Below, one piece after another: positions 16,809 through 25,206 of a stretch of 64,000 bases of DNA; the first letter of the stretch is position 1; the number at the start of each line of letters is the position of its first letter. The notes beneath the pieces are model-generated. The model was given only the letters and a program-made list of their open reading frames with translations, had not been told where the DNA came from and did no database searches. Position numbers and translations under genes: made by a program. Location: assembly GCF_003991565.1 (NCBI RefSeq), contig NZ_CP032819.1, positions 4,278,001 to 4,342,000 of the forward strand. The letters are read 5' to 3'. The stretch comes from Butyricimonas faecalis (GTDB lineage: Bacteria; Bacteroidota; Bacteroidia; Bacteroidales; Marinifilaceae).

Positions 16809-17954
16809 TTACCGGGAAAAGTAACTCCCCGGTAATTCTCTGAGATTGTAGCGTGAGGCCATGACTTCCCCGTATGCGCCGCAGGAACGAATGGCGATCA
16901 GGTCTCCCCGTTTGGTGAGGGGGAGTTCCCGGTCTTTGCCGAAGCAATCGGATGATTCACAGATAGGGCCTACCACGTCGTATTTTTCGTGTTCTCCCGC
17001 GGAGGTTAGGTTTTCTATCCGGTGGAAAGCCTGGTAAAGTGCCGGACGTAGAAGGTCGTTCATTCCCGCGTCGAGGATGACAAACTTTTTATGTTTCCCT
17101 TCCTTCACGTACAGGACGCGAGAAATGAGTGAACCGCATTGCCCGACGAGGGATCGGCCTAGTTCGAAATGAAGTTGCTGACCCGGCAGGGCTTCGAAGA
17201 AATCGGCAAAAATCTGGAAATAAGAAGCAAAGTCGGGGATCAGACCACACGCGGGACAATCGTAATTGATACCCAGCCCGCCACCGAAATTCACGTGGGG
17301 GAGAAGGATGCCCTGTTCTTTCAATCGAGATTGTATTTCGTTCACTCTCAGGCAAAGTCCACGGAATACCGTGAGATCGGTGATCTGGGAACCGATGTGA
17401 AAGTGTAGCCCGATAAGATGGATGTTTTCCATTTCCCGGCAGGCCGTGATGGCGCGGTCGAGGTCGTAAAGGTAGAACCCGAATTTGTTTTCTTCAATTC
17501 CCGTGGTGATGTAGTGATGCGTGTGGGCATCCACGTTGGGATTTACCCGAAGAGCGATGGAGGCTTTTTTCCCCATTTCTCCGGCCAGCAAGTTGATCAC
17601 CTCTATTTCGGGTAAAGATTCGCAGTTGAAGCAAAATATCCCTTTTTCAAGCGCCAGCCGGATTTCCTCGTCACTTTTCCCGACTCCGGCATACACGATC
17701 TGTTGCGCGGAGAAACCATTGGCTACGGCTTGGGCAACCTCGTTGCCACTCACGCAGTCCGCCCCTATCCCGTGGCTTTGAATGATGTCGAGAATATGTG
17801 GGTTGGCATTCGCTTTTATGGCGTAATGCAAATGGAATCCGTGTTTTTTAGCCGCCTGGGAGGCTGCCTGAAGGGTGGCCTGTAGAAGAGTCGTGTCGTA
17901 GTAATAAAACGGGGTCTTCAAGGTTTGAAATGTTTTGATGGTTTCTATATTCAT
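16809..17954 (-). CDS. lysA: Diaminopimelate decarboxylase
   Basis: A PLP enzyme converting meso-diaminopimelate to lysine and CO2, the last step of lysine synthesis. The 381 residues include the PLP lysine in HYAIKANANP (Lys47), the HFHIGSQ strand, the FGGGLGINY phosphate-binding loop, and the substrate-binding GPICESSD motif from the partner subunit. The protein is shorter than E. coli LysA (420), as is usual in Bacteroidales. It lies 28 bases downstream of lysC on the same strand and shares its attenuator-controlled transcript. Confidence 0.93.
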   Translation of the reverse strand: MNIETIKTFQTLKTPFYYYDTTLLQATLQAASQAAKKHGFHLHYAIKANANPHILDIIQSHGIGADCVSGNEVAQAVANGFSAQQIVYAGVGKSDEEIRLALEKGIFCFNCESLPEIEVINLLAGEMGKKASIALRVNPNVDAHTHHYITTGIEENKFGFYLYDLDRAITACREMENIHLIGLHFHIGSQITDLTVFRGLCLRVNEIQSRLKEQGILLPHVNFGGGLGINYDCPACGLIPDFASYFQIFADFFEALPGQQLHFELGRSLVGQCGSLISRVLYVKEGKHKKFVILDAGMNDLLRPALYQAFHRIENLTSAGEHEKYDVVGPICESSDCFGKDRELPLTKRGDLIAIRSCGAYGEVMASRYNLRELPGSYFSR

Positions 17955-17982
17955 GGAGGTTGAATTTATGAGGATTATGAAC

Positions 17983-19299
17983 TCACTGGTTTAACAATCT
18001 TTCGCTAAGTGCTTCGAGCGCTTTTTGTTTGTCGGTTTGTTTCACGAGCAGGGAAATGCTGTGTTCGCTAGCCCCGTAAGAGATCATGTGCAGGGGGATA
18101 TCTTTCAGGGCGGTAAGAGCCCGAGCTGCGAGTCCGCTATTGTTGATCGAGCAATCCCCGACGATGCAGATGATGGAAAGCGATTCTTCCACCTCGATGG
18201 TACCGTATTTAGCAAGGTCTTTTTGGATGTCTTCCAGATGGCATGTGCTGTCGATCGTGAGGGATATGGCAACTTCCGACGTGGCAATCATGTCGATCGG
18301 GGTTTTCCAGGATTCGAATATTTCGAATACTTTTCGAACAAAACCGTAGGCAAGCAGCATATTGCTGGATTTGACTTTTATGGCCGTGATTCCGTCTTTT
18401 GCCGCTACCGCCTTGAAATCTTGGATAGGGCTTTCTTTCGTGATCAAAGTTCCTTCGTCACTTGGGTTCATCGTGTTTTTCATGCGAACGGGAATGTTTG
18501 CTTTTTTAGCGGGCTGAATACTTGACGGGTGGAGAATTTTTGCCCCGAAATAGGCGAGTTCTGCCGCTTCGTCAAAAGATAGGGAACGAATGGCTTTCGT
18601 GTTTTTCACGTACCGCGGGTCGCTGTTATGTACACCGTCAATGTCGGTCCATATCTGAATTTCGTCTACGTTGAGTGCAGCACCGATTAACGCGGCTGAG
18701 TAATCGCTGCCTCCTCTTTTCAGGTTGTCTATTTCCCCGTACGCGTTTCGGCAAATAAATCCCTGGGTAATGATAATGCGCTCTGTGGCTGGATTGGATA
18801 ATAGGCGTTTTAGATTTTGTTCGATGTAGAAATAATCCGGTTCACAATCTTTGTCGATACGCATGAAATCCAAAGCGGACAGGAGCGTGGAAGGAATGCC
18901 TTGTTCTTGCAAATAATAATGCATCAGCGTGGTGGAGATGATCTCTCCTTGGGCGACCACCGCTTTTTCTTGTAACGGGTAGAAGTCCTTGTTGATGAAT
19001 GAGCGGAGATAGGTGAAGATGGTTTGTACAAATTCTTGTCCCCGGTGCTTGAATGCCTCGGTGCTGTAGAGGTCGCTAATGGTCATCAGGTAATCCAGTT
19101 CGAGATTTTGGATTGTCGTCAAGGCTTCCTGTCTGTCATTGTGGTATAGATAGTTGGTGATGTCTACTAACGTGTTGGTCGTTCCGGACATGGCAGAAAG
19201 AACGACAATTTTGGGTTGGTTGTCCGAGATTAATTTTGCCACTTCTTGAATTCGTTGTGCGGAACCAACCGAGGTTCCTCCAAATTTTAATACGTTCAT
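17983..19299 (-). CDS. lysC: Aspartate kinase
   Basis: Phosphorylates aspartate to open the aspartate pathway to lysine, methionine, threonine and diaminopimelate for cell wall. The 438 residues contain the N-terminal KFGGTSVG motif, the kinase core with the RGGSDYSAALIGAAL motif, a conserved TDIDGVHNSDPR loop, and two C-terminal ACT regulatory domains (about 300-438). It is monofunctional, with no fused homoserine dehydrogenase. A leader peptide and terminator precede it (19336-19456), so transcription is probably controlled by attenuation. It is followed by lysA. Confidence 0.93.
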   Translation of the reverse strand: MNVLKFGGTSVGSAQRIQEVAKLISDNQPKIVVLSAMSGTTNTLVDITNYLYHNDRQEALTTIQNLELDYLMTISDLYSTEAFKHRGQEFVQTIFTYLRSFINKDFYPLQEKAVVAQGEIISTTLMHYYLQEQGIPSTLLSALDFMRIDKDCEPDYFYIEQNLKRLLSNPATERIIITQGFICRNAYGEIDNLKRGGSDYSAALIGAALNVDEIQIWTDIDGVHNSDPRYVKNTKAIRSLSFDEAAELAYFGAKILHPSSIQPAKKANIPVRMKNTMNPSDEGTLITKESPIQDFKAVAAKDGITAIKVKSSNMLLAYGFVRKVFEIFESWKTPIDMIATSEVAISLTIDSTCHLEDIQKDLAKYGTIEVEESLSIICIVGDCSINNSGLAARALTALKDIPLHMISYGASEHSISLLVKQTDKQKALEALSERLLNQ

Positions 19300-19335
19300 A
19301 CGTTTATTGTTTTTAAATCATTTATTTTTTACATG

Positions 19336-19366
19336 AAAAAAGCCCGTGTTTTCACACAGGCTTTTT
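19336..19366 (-). terminator. Attenuator terminator upstream of lysC
   Basis: On the minus strand AAAAAGCCTGTGTG pairs with the ACACGGGCTTTTTT arm and ends in a T run, before the lysC start at 19299. The sequence CAGGCT at the end of the leader peptide gene (19393-19398) can pair with AGCCTG in the 5' arm, giving a possible antiterminator. Confidence 0.75.
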
Positions 19367-19390
19367 CGACAGTTTTTTGATAACAGTGCG

Positions 19391-19456
19391 TTAGCCTGCA
19401 AAGAGCCTTTGCATGCACATCATCTGTTTATAGTTATTCGTATACTTTGTTCTCAT
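19391..19456 (-). CDS. 21-residue leader peptide of the lysC-lysA attenuator
   Basis: A short frame from ATG 19456 to TAA 19391 encodes 21 residues containing the cluster QMMCMQ near its end, directly before a small hairpin (19397-19413) and the attenuator at 19336-19366. Ribosome stalling at the Met/Cys-rich cluster would favour read-through. The Met enrichment suggests the operon senses methionine or sulfur amino acids instead of lysine; there is only one Lys nearby. A near-consensus promoter (TTG, 20 bases, AATATTTG at 19481-19488) lies upstream. Confidence 0.6.
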   Translation of the reverse strand: MRTKYTNNYKQMMCMQRLFAG

Positions 19457-19623
19457 TCTTCTTTTGTGTTTTTCACGATGCAAATATTGCATATTGAAAT
19501 TGAAAAAACAAGCCTTTGTTAAAATATTAACAGATATGTGGCTACGCCACGTCACAAGTTACAGGTTGGCAAATTTCAAGTTCTTTTTTAACAATCTGAA
19601 ACCTGTAATTTCCCACAAAAAAG

Positions 19624-20475
19624 TTAGTTTTTGCGGAAAATGACGGCTGTCCAATTGTCTTTTACTTTGTTGGATTGATAGGTTAGTTGCAATGATTCAG
19701 CTTTCTCGCGAATGATGGGAATGTCTTCGGTGTAGAATCCGCTCATGATGAGGTAACCCTTGTCGTTAAGCACGTTCACGTATGCGGGCATGTCATTCAG
19801 TAATATATTCCGGTTGATATTGGCTAGAATGATGTCGTAATGTTCCCGTCCGTCTAGTAAAGTTGCATCCCCGATGAGCACGCGTATATTGTTCAGGTTG
19901 TTGGTGGCAATGTTTTCCATGGCGTTGTTGTAGGCCCATTCATCGATGTCGATACCGGTAACCGATTGAGCCCCGCTTTGTGCGGCCATGATAGATAGAA
20001 TGCCGGTGCCGCATCCCATGTCAAGGACTTTCTTGCCGGAGAAATCAGGTTTCATGTCAAGAATCGTTTCCAGCATGAGTGCTGTCGTGGCATGGTGGCC
20101 CGTACCAAAACTCATTTTCGGGTCGATGATGATTTCGTGTTCTATGTTTTCAATCGTGGGATGGAATCCGGCTCTTACCAGAATTCGGTCTTGCACGAGG
20201 ATTGGTGTGAAGTTTTCCTCCCAGATTTTATTCCAATCTTGATTCTCGATTTCTGCTTTTTCCCAGGAGATCGTGTACAGAGACTGGAAGAAGGAAAGGA
20301 TTTCCAATGATTTTACTTGTTCTTCATCAAATTTGTTGCTTGGAATGTAAGCCTTAAAACCGTCGTCCGTGTATGAAAAACTGTCGTATCCGAGGTCGCC
20401 GAGTTCGGCAATAATCGCATCTGCAATGTCCTCCACGTAAGGGAAGATGTGGAATGTGAGTTCTGTATAAAACAT
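19624..20475 (-). CDS. prmA: Ribosomal protein L11 methyltransferase
   Basis: A SAM-dependent methyltransferase that methylates ribosomal protein L11. The 283 residues contain an N-terminal substrate-recognition domain, the SAM-binding motif VLDMGCGTGILSI, the FGTGHHATT segment before it that is typical of PrmA, and the downstream DIILANINRNIL motif, an NPPY-like motif in this family. Length is normal. It lies 50 bases downstream of trpB2 on the same strand and could be read through from it. Confidence 0.93.
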   Translation of the reverse strand: MFYTELTFHIFPYVEDIADAIIAELGDLGYDSFSYTDDGFKAYIPSNKFDEEQVKSLEILSFFQSLYTISWEKAEIENQDWNKIWEENFTPILVQDRILVRAGFHPTIENIEHEIIIDPKMSFGTGHHATTALMLETILDMKPDFSGKKVLDMGCGTGILSIMAAQSGAQSVTGIDIDEWAYNNAMENIATNNLNNIRVLIGDATLLDGREHYDIILANINRNILLNDMPAYVNVLNDKGYLIMSGFYTEDIPIIREKAESLQLTYQSNKVKDNWTAVIFRKN

Positions 20476-20525
20476 GCTATCTGATTTTTTTGCAAATGTA
20501 GCAAAAAATCAGATAGCTATGCTCT

Positions 20526-21887
20526 TCACATGATTTTCTCTAATTTATCGAGAGATTGAGCTATTTCTTGATCGGAAAGCTCGAAGTTTTGGAGGCTTCC
20601 CCCAAGGTACTGTTCGTAAGCGTAGAGGTCGATCATGCCGTGTCCGGATAGGTTGAACAGGATCGTTTTGGCTTTTCCTTCGGCTTTGGCGATTTTCGCT
20701 TCCCGAATCGCTTGCGCTATGGCGTGGGTGGACTCTGGAGCGGGAATTATTCCTTCGGTTTTGGCAAATAAGATCCCGGCCTCGAAGGTCTCTAATTGCG
20801 GGATGGCGACGGCTTCCATCAATTTGTCCTTGAGGAGTTGGCTGACGATGACCCCGGCTCCATGGTAACGTAATCCTCCGGCATGAATGCTTGCGGGTTG
20901 GAAGTCGTGTCCCAGCGTGTACATGGGAAGTAAGGGGGTCAACCCGACGGTATCGCCGAAATCGTATTGGAATTGACCGCGGGTTAACTTCGGGCAGGAT
21001 TGTGGTTCCACTGCAATTACCCGGGTGTGTTTTCCTTCTTTCAGATTCCGGCGAATGAATGGGAAACTGATTCCGGCGAAATTTGAACCTCCCCCGAAGC
21101 ATCCGATCACGATGTCCGGCTCATCTCCGGCTTTTTCCATTTGGAGAAGTGCTTCCTCTCCGATGATGGTTTGGTGTAATAACACGTGGTTCAGTACACT
21201 ACCAAGAGAGTAATTTGTTATGGGATCCTGTGCGGCAAGTTCAACGGCTTCGGAGATGGCAATCCCCAGGCTACCGGCTGAATCCGGGTGTTCCCGCAGA
21301 ATTTTTCTTCCGGCTTCTGTCAGCTTGCTGGGTGACGGGATCACGTCTGCTCCCCACGTGTTCATCATCAACTTGCGATAGGGTTTTTGGTTGTAGCTTA
21401 CTTTTACCATGAACACTTTCAGGTCCAGACCGAAATGCTGACAGGCAAAACTTAATGCTGTGCCCCATTGTCCCCCACCGGTTTCTGTGGTGATGCGTTT
21501 AATGCCTTGCTTATAGTTGTAGTAAGCTTGTGCAATGGCTGTGTTCGGTTTGTGAGAGCCGGCCGGGCTTGTACCTTCATTTTTGAAATATATTTTCGCG
21601 GGAGTATCTAGCGCTTTTTCTAAAGCGTAGGCTCGCACGAGAGGGGTCGATCTCCATATTTTATATAAGTCTTGCACTTCGTCGGGGATCTCGATGTAGC
21701 GTTCTGTAGCGAACTCTTGTTTTGCCAATTCCTGGGCAAATAGCGGATAAAGGTCTTCCGGTTTCAACGGTTGTTTTGTTCCCGGGTGGAGAGGTGGAAG
21801 GGGTTTATTGGGCATATCAGCCACGATGTTGTACCATTGAGTTGGCATTTCTTGCTCGGTGAGCATAAATTTTTTGATTGGTTTCAT
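20526..21887 (-). CDS. trpB2: Tryptophan synthase beta chain, TrpB2 type
   Basis: A PLP enzyme making tryptophan from indole and serine. The 453 residues are longer than classical TrpB (about 400) and fit the TrpB2 subclass, which usually works without a TrpA partner next to it. Visible are the PLP lysine in [11 protein letters not shown], the [10 protein letters not shown] loop and the phosphate-binding [10 protein letters not shown] motif. No trpA or other trp gene is adjacent. The upstream Trp-rich leader peptide and attenuator (21920-22053) confirm that the cell treats it as a tryptophan-regulated gene, possibly for indole salvage. Confidence 0.92.
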   Translation of the reverse strand: MKPIKKFMLTEQEMPTQWYNIVADMPNKPLPPLHPGTKQPLKPEDLYPLFAQELAKQEFATERYIEIPDEVQDLYKIWRSTPLVRAYALEKALDTPAKIYFKNEGTSPAGSHKPNTAIAQAYYNYKQGIKRITTETGGGQWGTALSFACQHFGLDLKVFMVKVSYNQKPYRKLMMNTWGADVIPSPSKLTEAGRKILREHPDSAGSLGIAISEAVELAAQDPITNYSLGSVLNHVLLHQTIIGEEALLQMEKAGDEPDIVIGCFGGGSNFAGISFPFIRRNLKEGKHTRVIAVEPQSCPKLTRGQFQYDFGDTVGLTPLLPMYTLGHDFQPASIHAGGLRYHGAGVIVSQLLKDKLMEAVAIPQLETFEAGILFAKTEGIIPAPESTHAIAQAIREAKIAKAEGKAKTILFNLSGHGMIDLYAYEQYLGGSLQNFELSDQEIAQSLDKLEKIM

Positions 21888-21919
21888 GATTTTGATTTTA
21901 AAAAAGGTGAATAAAAAAA

Positions 21920-21952
21920 GAGAGCCTACTGTTCGTAAACAATAGGCTCTCT
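21920..21952 (-). terminator. trp attenuator terminator
   Basis: AGAGAGCCTA pairs with TAGGCTCTCT around a short loop and is followed on the minus strand by a long T run (21912-21918). Bases 21933-21943 (loop and 3' arm) are perfectly complementary over 11 bases to 21987-21997 at the end of the leader peptide gene, which supplies the competing antiterminator. Confidence 0.85.
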
Positions 21953-21984
21953 ATATTTTAATTATGCAATACAATCACATAACC

Positions 21985-22053
21985 TCATTGTTTACGATGA
22001 AGTTTAAAAAGGTGCCACCACCAAGTTTGGGCTATGTGTTGATTATGCATCAT
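21985..22053 (-). CDS. 22-residue trp leader peptide (Trp-Trp-Trp)
   Basis: A short frame (ATG at 22053 or 22050, TGA at 21985-21987) carries three consecutive TGG codons at 22015-22023 within the peptide segment AQTWWWHLF. When charged tRNA-Trp is scarce the ribosome would stall there and expose the 11-base antiterminator. Together with the terminator at 21920-21952 this forms a classical attenuator in front of trpB2. Confidence 0.85.
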   Translation of the reverse strand: MMHNQHIAQTWWWHLFKLHRKQ

Positions 22054-22073
22054 GTTTCTTTATTTTGTAAAGA

Positions 22074-22105
22074 CAAAGCTATATAGAGATTTTCTTTTTT
22101 CCAAA
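22074..22105 (-). promoter_or_regulatory. trpB2 promoter
   Basis: On the minus strand TTTG (22102-22105) is followed after 20 bases by TAGCTTTG (22074-22081), an exact Bacteroidota promoter match. The predicted start is near 22068, 15 bases before the trp leader peptide. Confidence 0.8.
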
Positions 22106-22124
22106 TTCTATCGTAAAAATAATG

Positions 22125-22154
22125 TTGCTAAATGAAATTTAATGCTTACATTTG
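22125..22154 (+). promoter_or_regulatory. Promoter of the 6S-like RNA
   Basis: TTGC at 22125-22128, then after 18 bases TACATTTG at 22147-22154, match the Bacteroidota promoter form. The expected start is at about 22160, which is where the closing stem of the RNA begins. It diverges from the trpB2 promoter 20 bases away. Confidence 0.7.
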
Positions 22155-22159
22155 CAGCA

Positions 22160-22346
22160 TCCCACTCGAATTAAAGTTATAAAAGACGTGTATTGCATAA
22201 AAGAGATTGCCTCCGGTGTGCAATAGCACGTCTTTTTTTAAATTCAGAGTGGGATCTAATTTATAAAGAGCCGGAGGCATTTCTTACTAAATTGGTTTAA
22301 CGTTTGGTTTAAAGTTATTGTTATGTTTTTGCATAACAATTTTTGA
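22160..22346 (+). ncRNA. Structured RNA of about 187 nt, 6S-like (Bacteroidales-1 type candidate)
   Basis: A closing stem (CCCACTC 22161-22167 with GAGTGGG 22247-22253, plus AATT/AATT), an internal bubble, and a long hairpin (22182-22197 with 22219-22235) give a rod like 6S RNA, which binds RNA polymerase holoenzyme. A separate terminator hairpin (ATTGTTATG 22317-22325 with CATAACAAT 22332-22340, then TTTT) ends the transcript. The hairpin loop TGCCTCCGG (22208-22216) is exactly complementary to 22271-22279. The T run at 22233-22239 could give a shorter product. Identity as 6S/Bacteroidales-1 rests on shape, length and promoter context, not on a covariance search. Confidence 0.6.
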
Positions 22347-22460
22347 AAATTCTAAATTGTCTTAAGGTGGGGCCGTGATGGTGACCCACCTTTTTGTAAC
22401 CTATACCGTCATAATTTCGTATAGTTCCATGTTAAATTTCTAGCTAAACTAAATTTGAAT

Positions 22461-22673
22461 ATGATGAAAACTTTTGGAAGAATTGGATGGATTTGCATGG
22501 TGGCAGTTGCCGCGATTCTGATGTTTGCTTCTTGCGGGAATAGCCAAAAGAACAAGGTACAGTCGGGGAAACAAGTACAAGAGCCGGTAGGGACTGTTGT
22601 GGAGGAGTCGGAAGTTGTCGTGGAGGTTGATAGTATTACGCCTGATTCGATTACTCAGAACACTAAAAGATAA
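22461..22673 (+). CDS. Small hypothetical lipoprotein
   Basis: A 70-residue protein with a lipoprotein signal (hydrophobic WICMVAVAAILMFASC, lipobox FASC near residue 25) and a short hydrophilic tail rich in Val, Glu, Ser and Asp. The start is taken at ATG 22461; ATG 22464 is equally possible. The frame extends upstream to a TTG that is unlikely to be used. Function is unknown. The gene stands alone between the 6S-like RNA and a bidirectional terminator. Confidence 0.6.
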   Translation: MMKTFGRIGWICMVAVAAILMFASCGNSQKNKVQSGKQVQEPVGTVVEESEVVVEVDSITPDSITQNTKR

Positions 22674-22726
22674 AAGTTAAAAACTAAAAGCTAAAAGTTG
22701 GTACTGATTCTTTTATCTTAAAAGAC

Positions 22727-22752
22727 AAAGCTCCCGGGTACCCGGGAGCTTT
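22727..22752. terminator. Bidirectional terminator between the small lipoprotein gene and pfk
   Basis: A perfect 26-base palindrome with core CTCCCGGGTACCCGGGAG and A/T ends, extended by AAGAC/GTCTT outside one bulge. It serves the converging lipoprotein and phosphofructokinase genes. Confidence 0.85.
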
Positions 22753-22756
22753 AGTC

Positions 22757-23947
22757 TTATAGTATCATTTGCGGCATGAATTCAAAACTGTTGTATTGGG
22801 GACGTAATCTCTCCGTGTTGTAAAATTTGGGGACATCCACGATCTTTTTACTACTGGTTACAATCTCGATCGGGGCGTTGTCATAACGTCCGTTTCTTAG
22901 GATGACTAACCTGCCGTGTAATCCTTTATTGATTAAATCCAGGGCTAGGTTCCCGTATGCCATGGGTACGATAGAGTCCAGTGCATCCGGGTCCCCGCAA
23001 CGAACCAAATATCCCAATCTTTGCGTGATGGTGTTGATTACCTGTCCGTGGTTAAATTGTGGAGTGAGTTCTTTCAATTGTTGCGAGATCATGTTCCCGA
23101 TGCCTCCCAGTTTTTTGTGTCCGAACATGTCTGTTTCTTCGCTTTGAAAAATCATGCTGCCTCCGGAGAACGTGGCTCCTTCGGATACGAGTACTACCGA
23201 GTATTTGCTGGGATTCGTGAAACGATCCTCGCAAAGCAGTTCGGTCAGACGTTCGATGTTGAATTCGTATTCCGGAATGACGCAACGGTTGGCAGCCCCG
23301 GCCAAGGTGGGGAGCATTGCCGTGAATCCGGCATAACGTCCGAATACTTCCAGAACCAGTATTCGTTCGTGAGATCCGGCAGACGTGCGGAGATCATGTG
23401 TGAGGGCAATCGTGCGGGTAATACAGGTGCTGAAACCAATACAGTAATCTGTTCCGGGAACATCGTTGTCCATGGTTTTGGGAATAGCCACGACTTTCAC
23501 TCTTTCCTTGCTCAAGCGTACCGCGTAGCTCAACGTGTCGTCGCCCCCGATAGGGATCAGGTAATCGATGCCCATGAACTCCAGGTTCTTCAATACTTCC
23601 GGGGTCAAGTCGTTGATTTCGTCCGTGTATTTGTCCTGTAGATGCTTGGGTACGTTTGCTTTGGGTACGTGGGATGCCCTGGTTCTAGACGTGTGTAGGA
23701 ATGTTCCTCCGGTGCGTCCAGCTTTATTCACGATTTCTTCTGTCAATTCAAAGAAATTGCCGGAATTGTCATATTGCGGATCTCGTACGATGTCAATTAA
23801 GCCACCCCAGCCTCTTTTAATCCCGATAACTTTATATCCTTCGCGTAAGGCTCGAATCGTTACCGCCCTGATAGCTGGATTCAAGCCGGGAACATCTCCT
23901 CCGCCAGTGAGAATCCCTATAATTCCTCTGTTTTTTTGTTGTCCCAT
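22757..23947 (-). CDS. pfp: 6-phosphofructokinase, probably pyrophosphate-dependent
   Basis: Phosphorylates fructose-6-phosphate in glycolysis. The 396 residues carry the PFK hallmarks: GGGDVPGLN near 15, the GGDD loop (134-137), PKTMDNDVPG (156-165), and GSHERILVLEVFGRYAG. Two positions that decide the phosphoryl donor are of the pyrophosphate type: Asp137 (Gly104 in the E. coli ATP enzyme) and Lys157 (Gly124 in E. coli). The enzyme is therefore predicted to use PPi and to be reversible, although most automatic annotation would call it ATP-dependent pfkA. It is monocistronic. Confidence 0.85.
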   Translation of the reverse strand: MGQQKNRGIIGILTGGGDVPGLNPAIRAVTIRALREGYKVIGIKRGWGGLIDIVRDPQYDNSGNFFELTEEIVNKAGRTGGTFLHTSRTRASHVPKANVPKHLQDKYTDEINDLTPEVLKNLEFMGIDYLIPIGGDDTLSYAVRLSKERVKVVAIPKTMDNDVPGTDYCIGFSTCITRTIALTHDLRTSAGSHERILVLEVFGRYAGFTAMLPTLAGAANRCVIPEYEFNIERLTELLCEDRFTNPSKYSVVLVSEGATFSGGSMIFQSEETDMFGHKKLGGIGNMISQQLKELTPQFNHGQVINTITQRLGYLVRCGDPDALDSIVPMAYGNLALDLINKGLHGRLVILRNGRYDNAPIEIVTSSKKIVDVPKFYNTERLRPQYNSFEFMPQMIL

Positions 23948-24029
23948 AATGTATTGCTTTATGTTAGTAAAATCGAACTAATGTACACAAAATTGTTCAA
24001 TTAATACGTTAAAATCATCATTAAGTAAG

Positions 24030-24037
24030 TATATTTG
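24030..24037 (+). promoter_or_regulatory. -7 box for the glycosyltransferase cluster
   Basis: TATATTTG matches the TAnnTTTG box exactly and lies 38 bases before the glycosyltransferase ATG. The -33 region is poor, so strength is uncertain. Confidence 0.45.
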
Positions 24038-24075
24038 TCTGTTTTTTATGGATAAAAGAATGTTAATATAATGAT

Positions 24076-25206
24076 ATGGAGAGTTTGAGATTTCTTTGGG
24101 GAGAACTGGGTGCTTTTAAGTACGGGGTAATACTTCTGTTTGTGTTGATACTCACTTACACTTATCACATTATCCGTCGGTGTGTGATTGTGTCTCGTAA
24201 AAACAAACCAAGAGATAAACAGGTACATGAAGGAGTGTCGGTTATCATCACGTCACACAATAATGCGGAGTGTTTGCGACGGAATTTGTCAAGTTTTTTG
24301 ATGCAACAATACGATAATTTTGAGGTGATCGTGGTGGATGAATGTTCTGAAGATGACACGCAGGATGTATTGGCCGAGATTCAGAAGGATTATCCACAAT
24401 TGCGATGCACGCGAATATTTCCGGACACGAAATTCAGATTTACTAAAAAATTGGCTATAAATATTGGTGTTTTAGCTGCCAAGCACGATATCTTGTTGTT
24501 TTCAGAGATTAACTGCCATCCCTCTTCCATGTATTGGATAAAGACCATGGAGTCATATTTTGATGAAAATACAGCAGCTGTCATCGGTTTTGCGAATTAT
24601 GATTTCTCCGAGAAAAACGTGAGGAATTTGCGTGTGTTTCGTTTCTTGCGCTTTATAAAAATGATGGTCATGGCAAAAAATAAAAAATATATTTTTGGGG
24701 ATGGATGTAACATGGCCTACCGAAAATCGTATTACATAGAAAATCGTGGATTTGCGAAGAATTCACAATCGTATTTAGGATACGATAATGATATGGTTAG
24801 AGAATTATCAAGGTTTGGGACAATAAAGATGACAAAAGATCCGGATTCGTACGTGATAATTGATAAGAGTGACAAAAAAGGAGAAATAAATGAAGTTTCA
24901 TATTATTATGCTAGTAAGATGAGATTGACAATGACAGAAAGGATGATGATAGATGGTGATATGATCGTGCGTTTATTCTTTTATTTGACAGCTATTTGTT
25001 TGATTGTCTTAGGTCTTTATCCGATATACGTATCTCTTGTCATGTTGACAATGTTTTTAATGGATGTAATTTTGTTAAATATTTGTGCTATTTGTCTGAA
25101 ACAAAAAAAATTATTCCTAACTTCGTTTATTATTAGTATGATCGGTTTTGTTTATCGAGTGTATGAAAATGGATATTCATTTTTTAACAAGAAGAAATGG
25201 AGTTAA
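24076..25206 (+). CDS. Membrane glycosyltransferase, family 2
   Basis: A 376-residue GT2-like enzyme expected to transfer a sugar from a nucleotide donor at the inner face of the membrane. It has one N-terminal membrane helix (about 16-36), a GT-A domain starting VSVIITSHNNAECLRRNL with the donor-binding VVDECSEDD motif, a GDGCNMAYRKS segment, and two or three C-terminal helices (about 295-360). The acceptor is unknown. Its stop codon overlaps the start of the sigma factor gene by 10 bases, which implies translational coupling. Confidence 0.85.
   Translation: MESLRFLWGELGAFKYGVILLFVLILTYTYHIIRRCVIVSRKNKPRDKQVHEGVSVIITSHNNAECLRRNLSSFLMQQYDNFEVIVVDECSEDDTQDVLAEIQKDYPQLRCTRIFPDTKFRFTKKLAINIGVLAAKHDILLFSEINCHPSSMYWIKTMESYFDENTAAVIGFANYDFSEKNVRNLRVFRFLRFIKMMVMAKNKKYIFGDGCNMAYRKSYYIENRGFAKNSQSYLGYDNDMVRELSRFGTIKMTKDPDSYVIIDKSDKKGEINEVSYYYASKMRLTMTERMMIDGDMIVRLFFYLTAICLIVLGLYPIYVSLVMLTMFLMDVILLNICAICLKQKKLFLTSFIISMIGFVYRVYENGYSFFNKKKWS

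Noticed and set aside
22182..22240. The inner hairpin and T run of the 6S-like RNA as a simple terminator of an upstream gene
   Set aside because: A promoter lies only 28 bases before it, no gene is transcribed into it from the left, and the outer stem closes around it.
23021..23641. A 206-codon frame antisense to phosphofructokinase
   Set aside because: Shadow frame of a gene with clear catalytic motifs.
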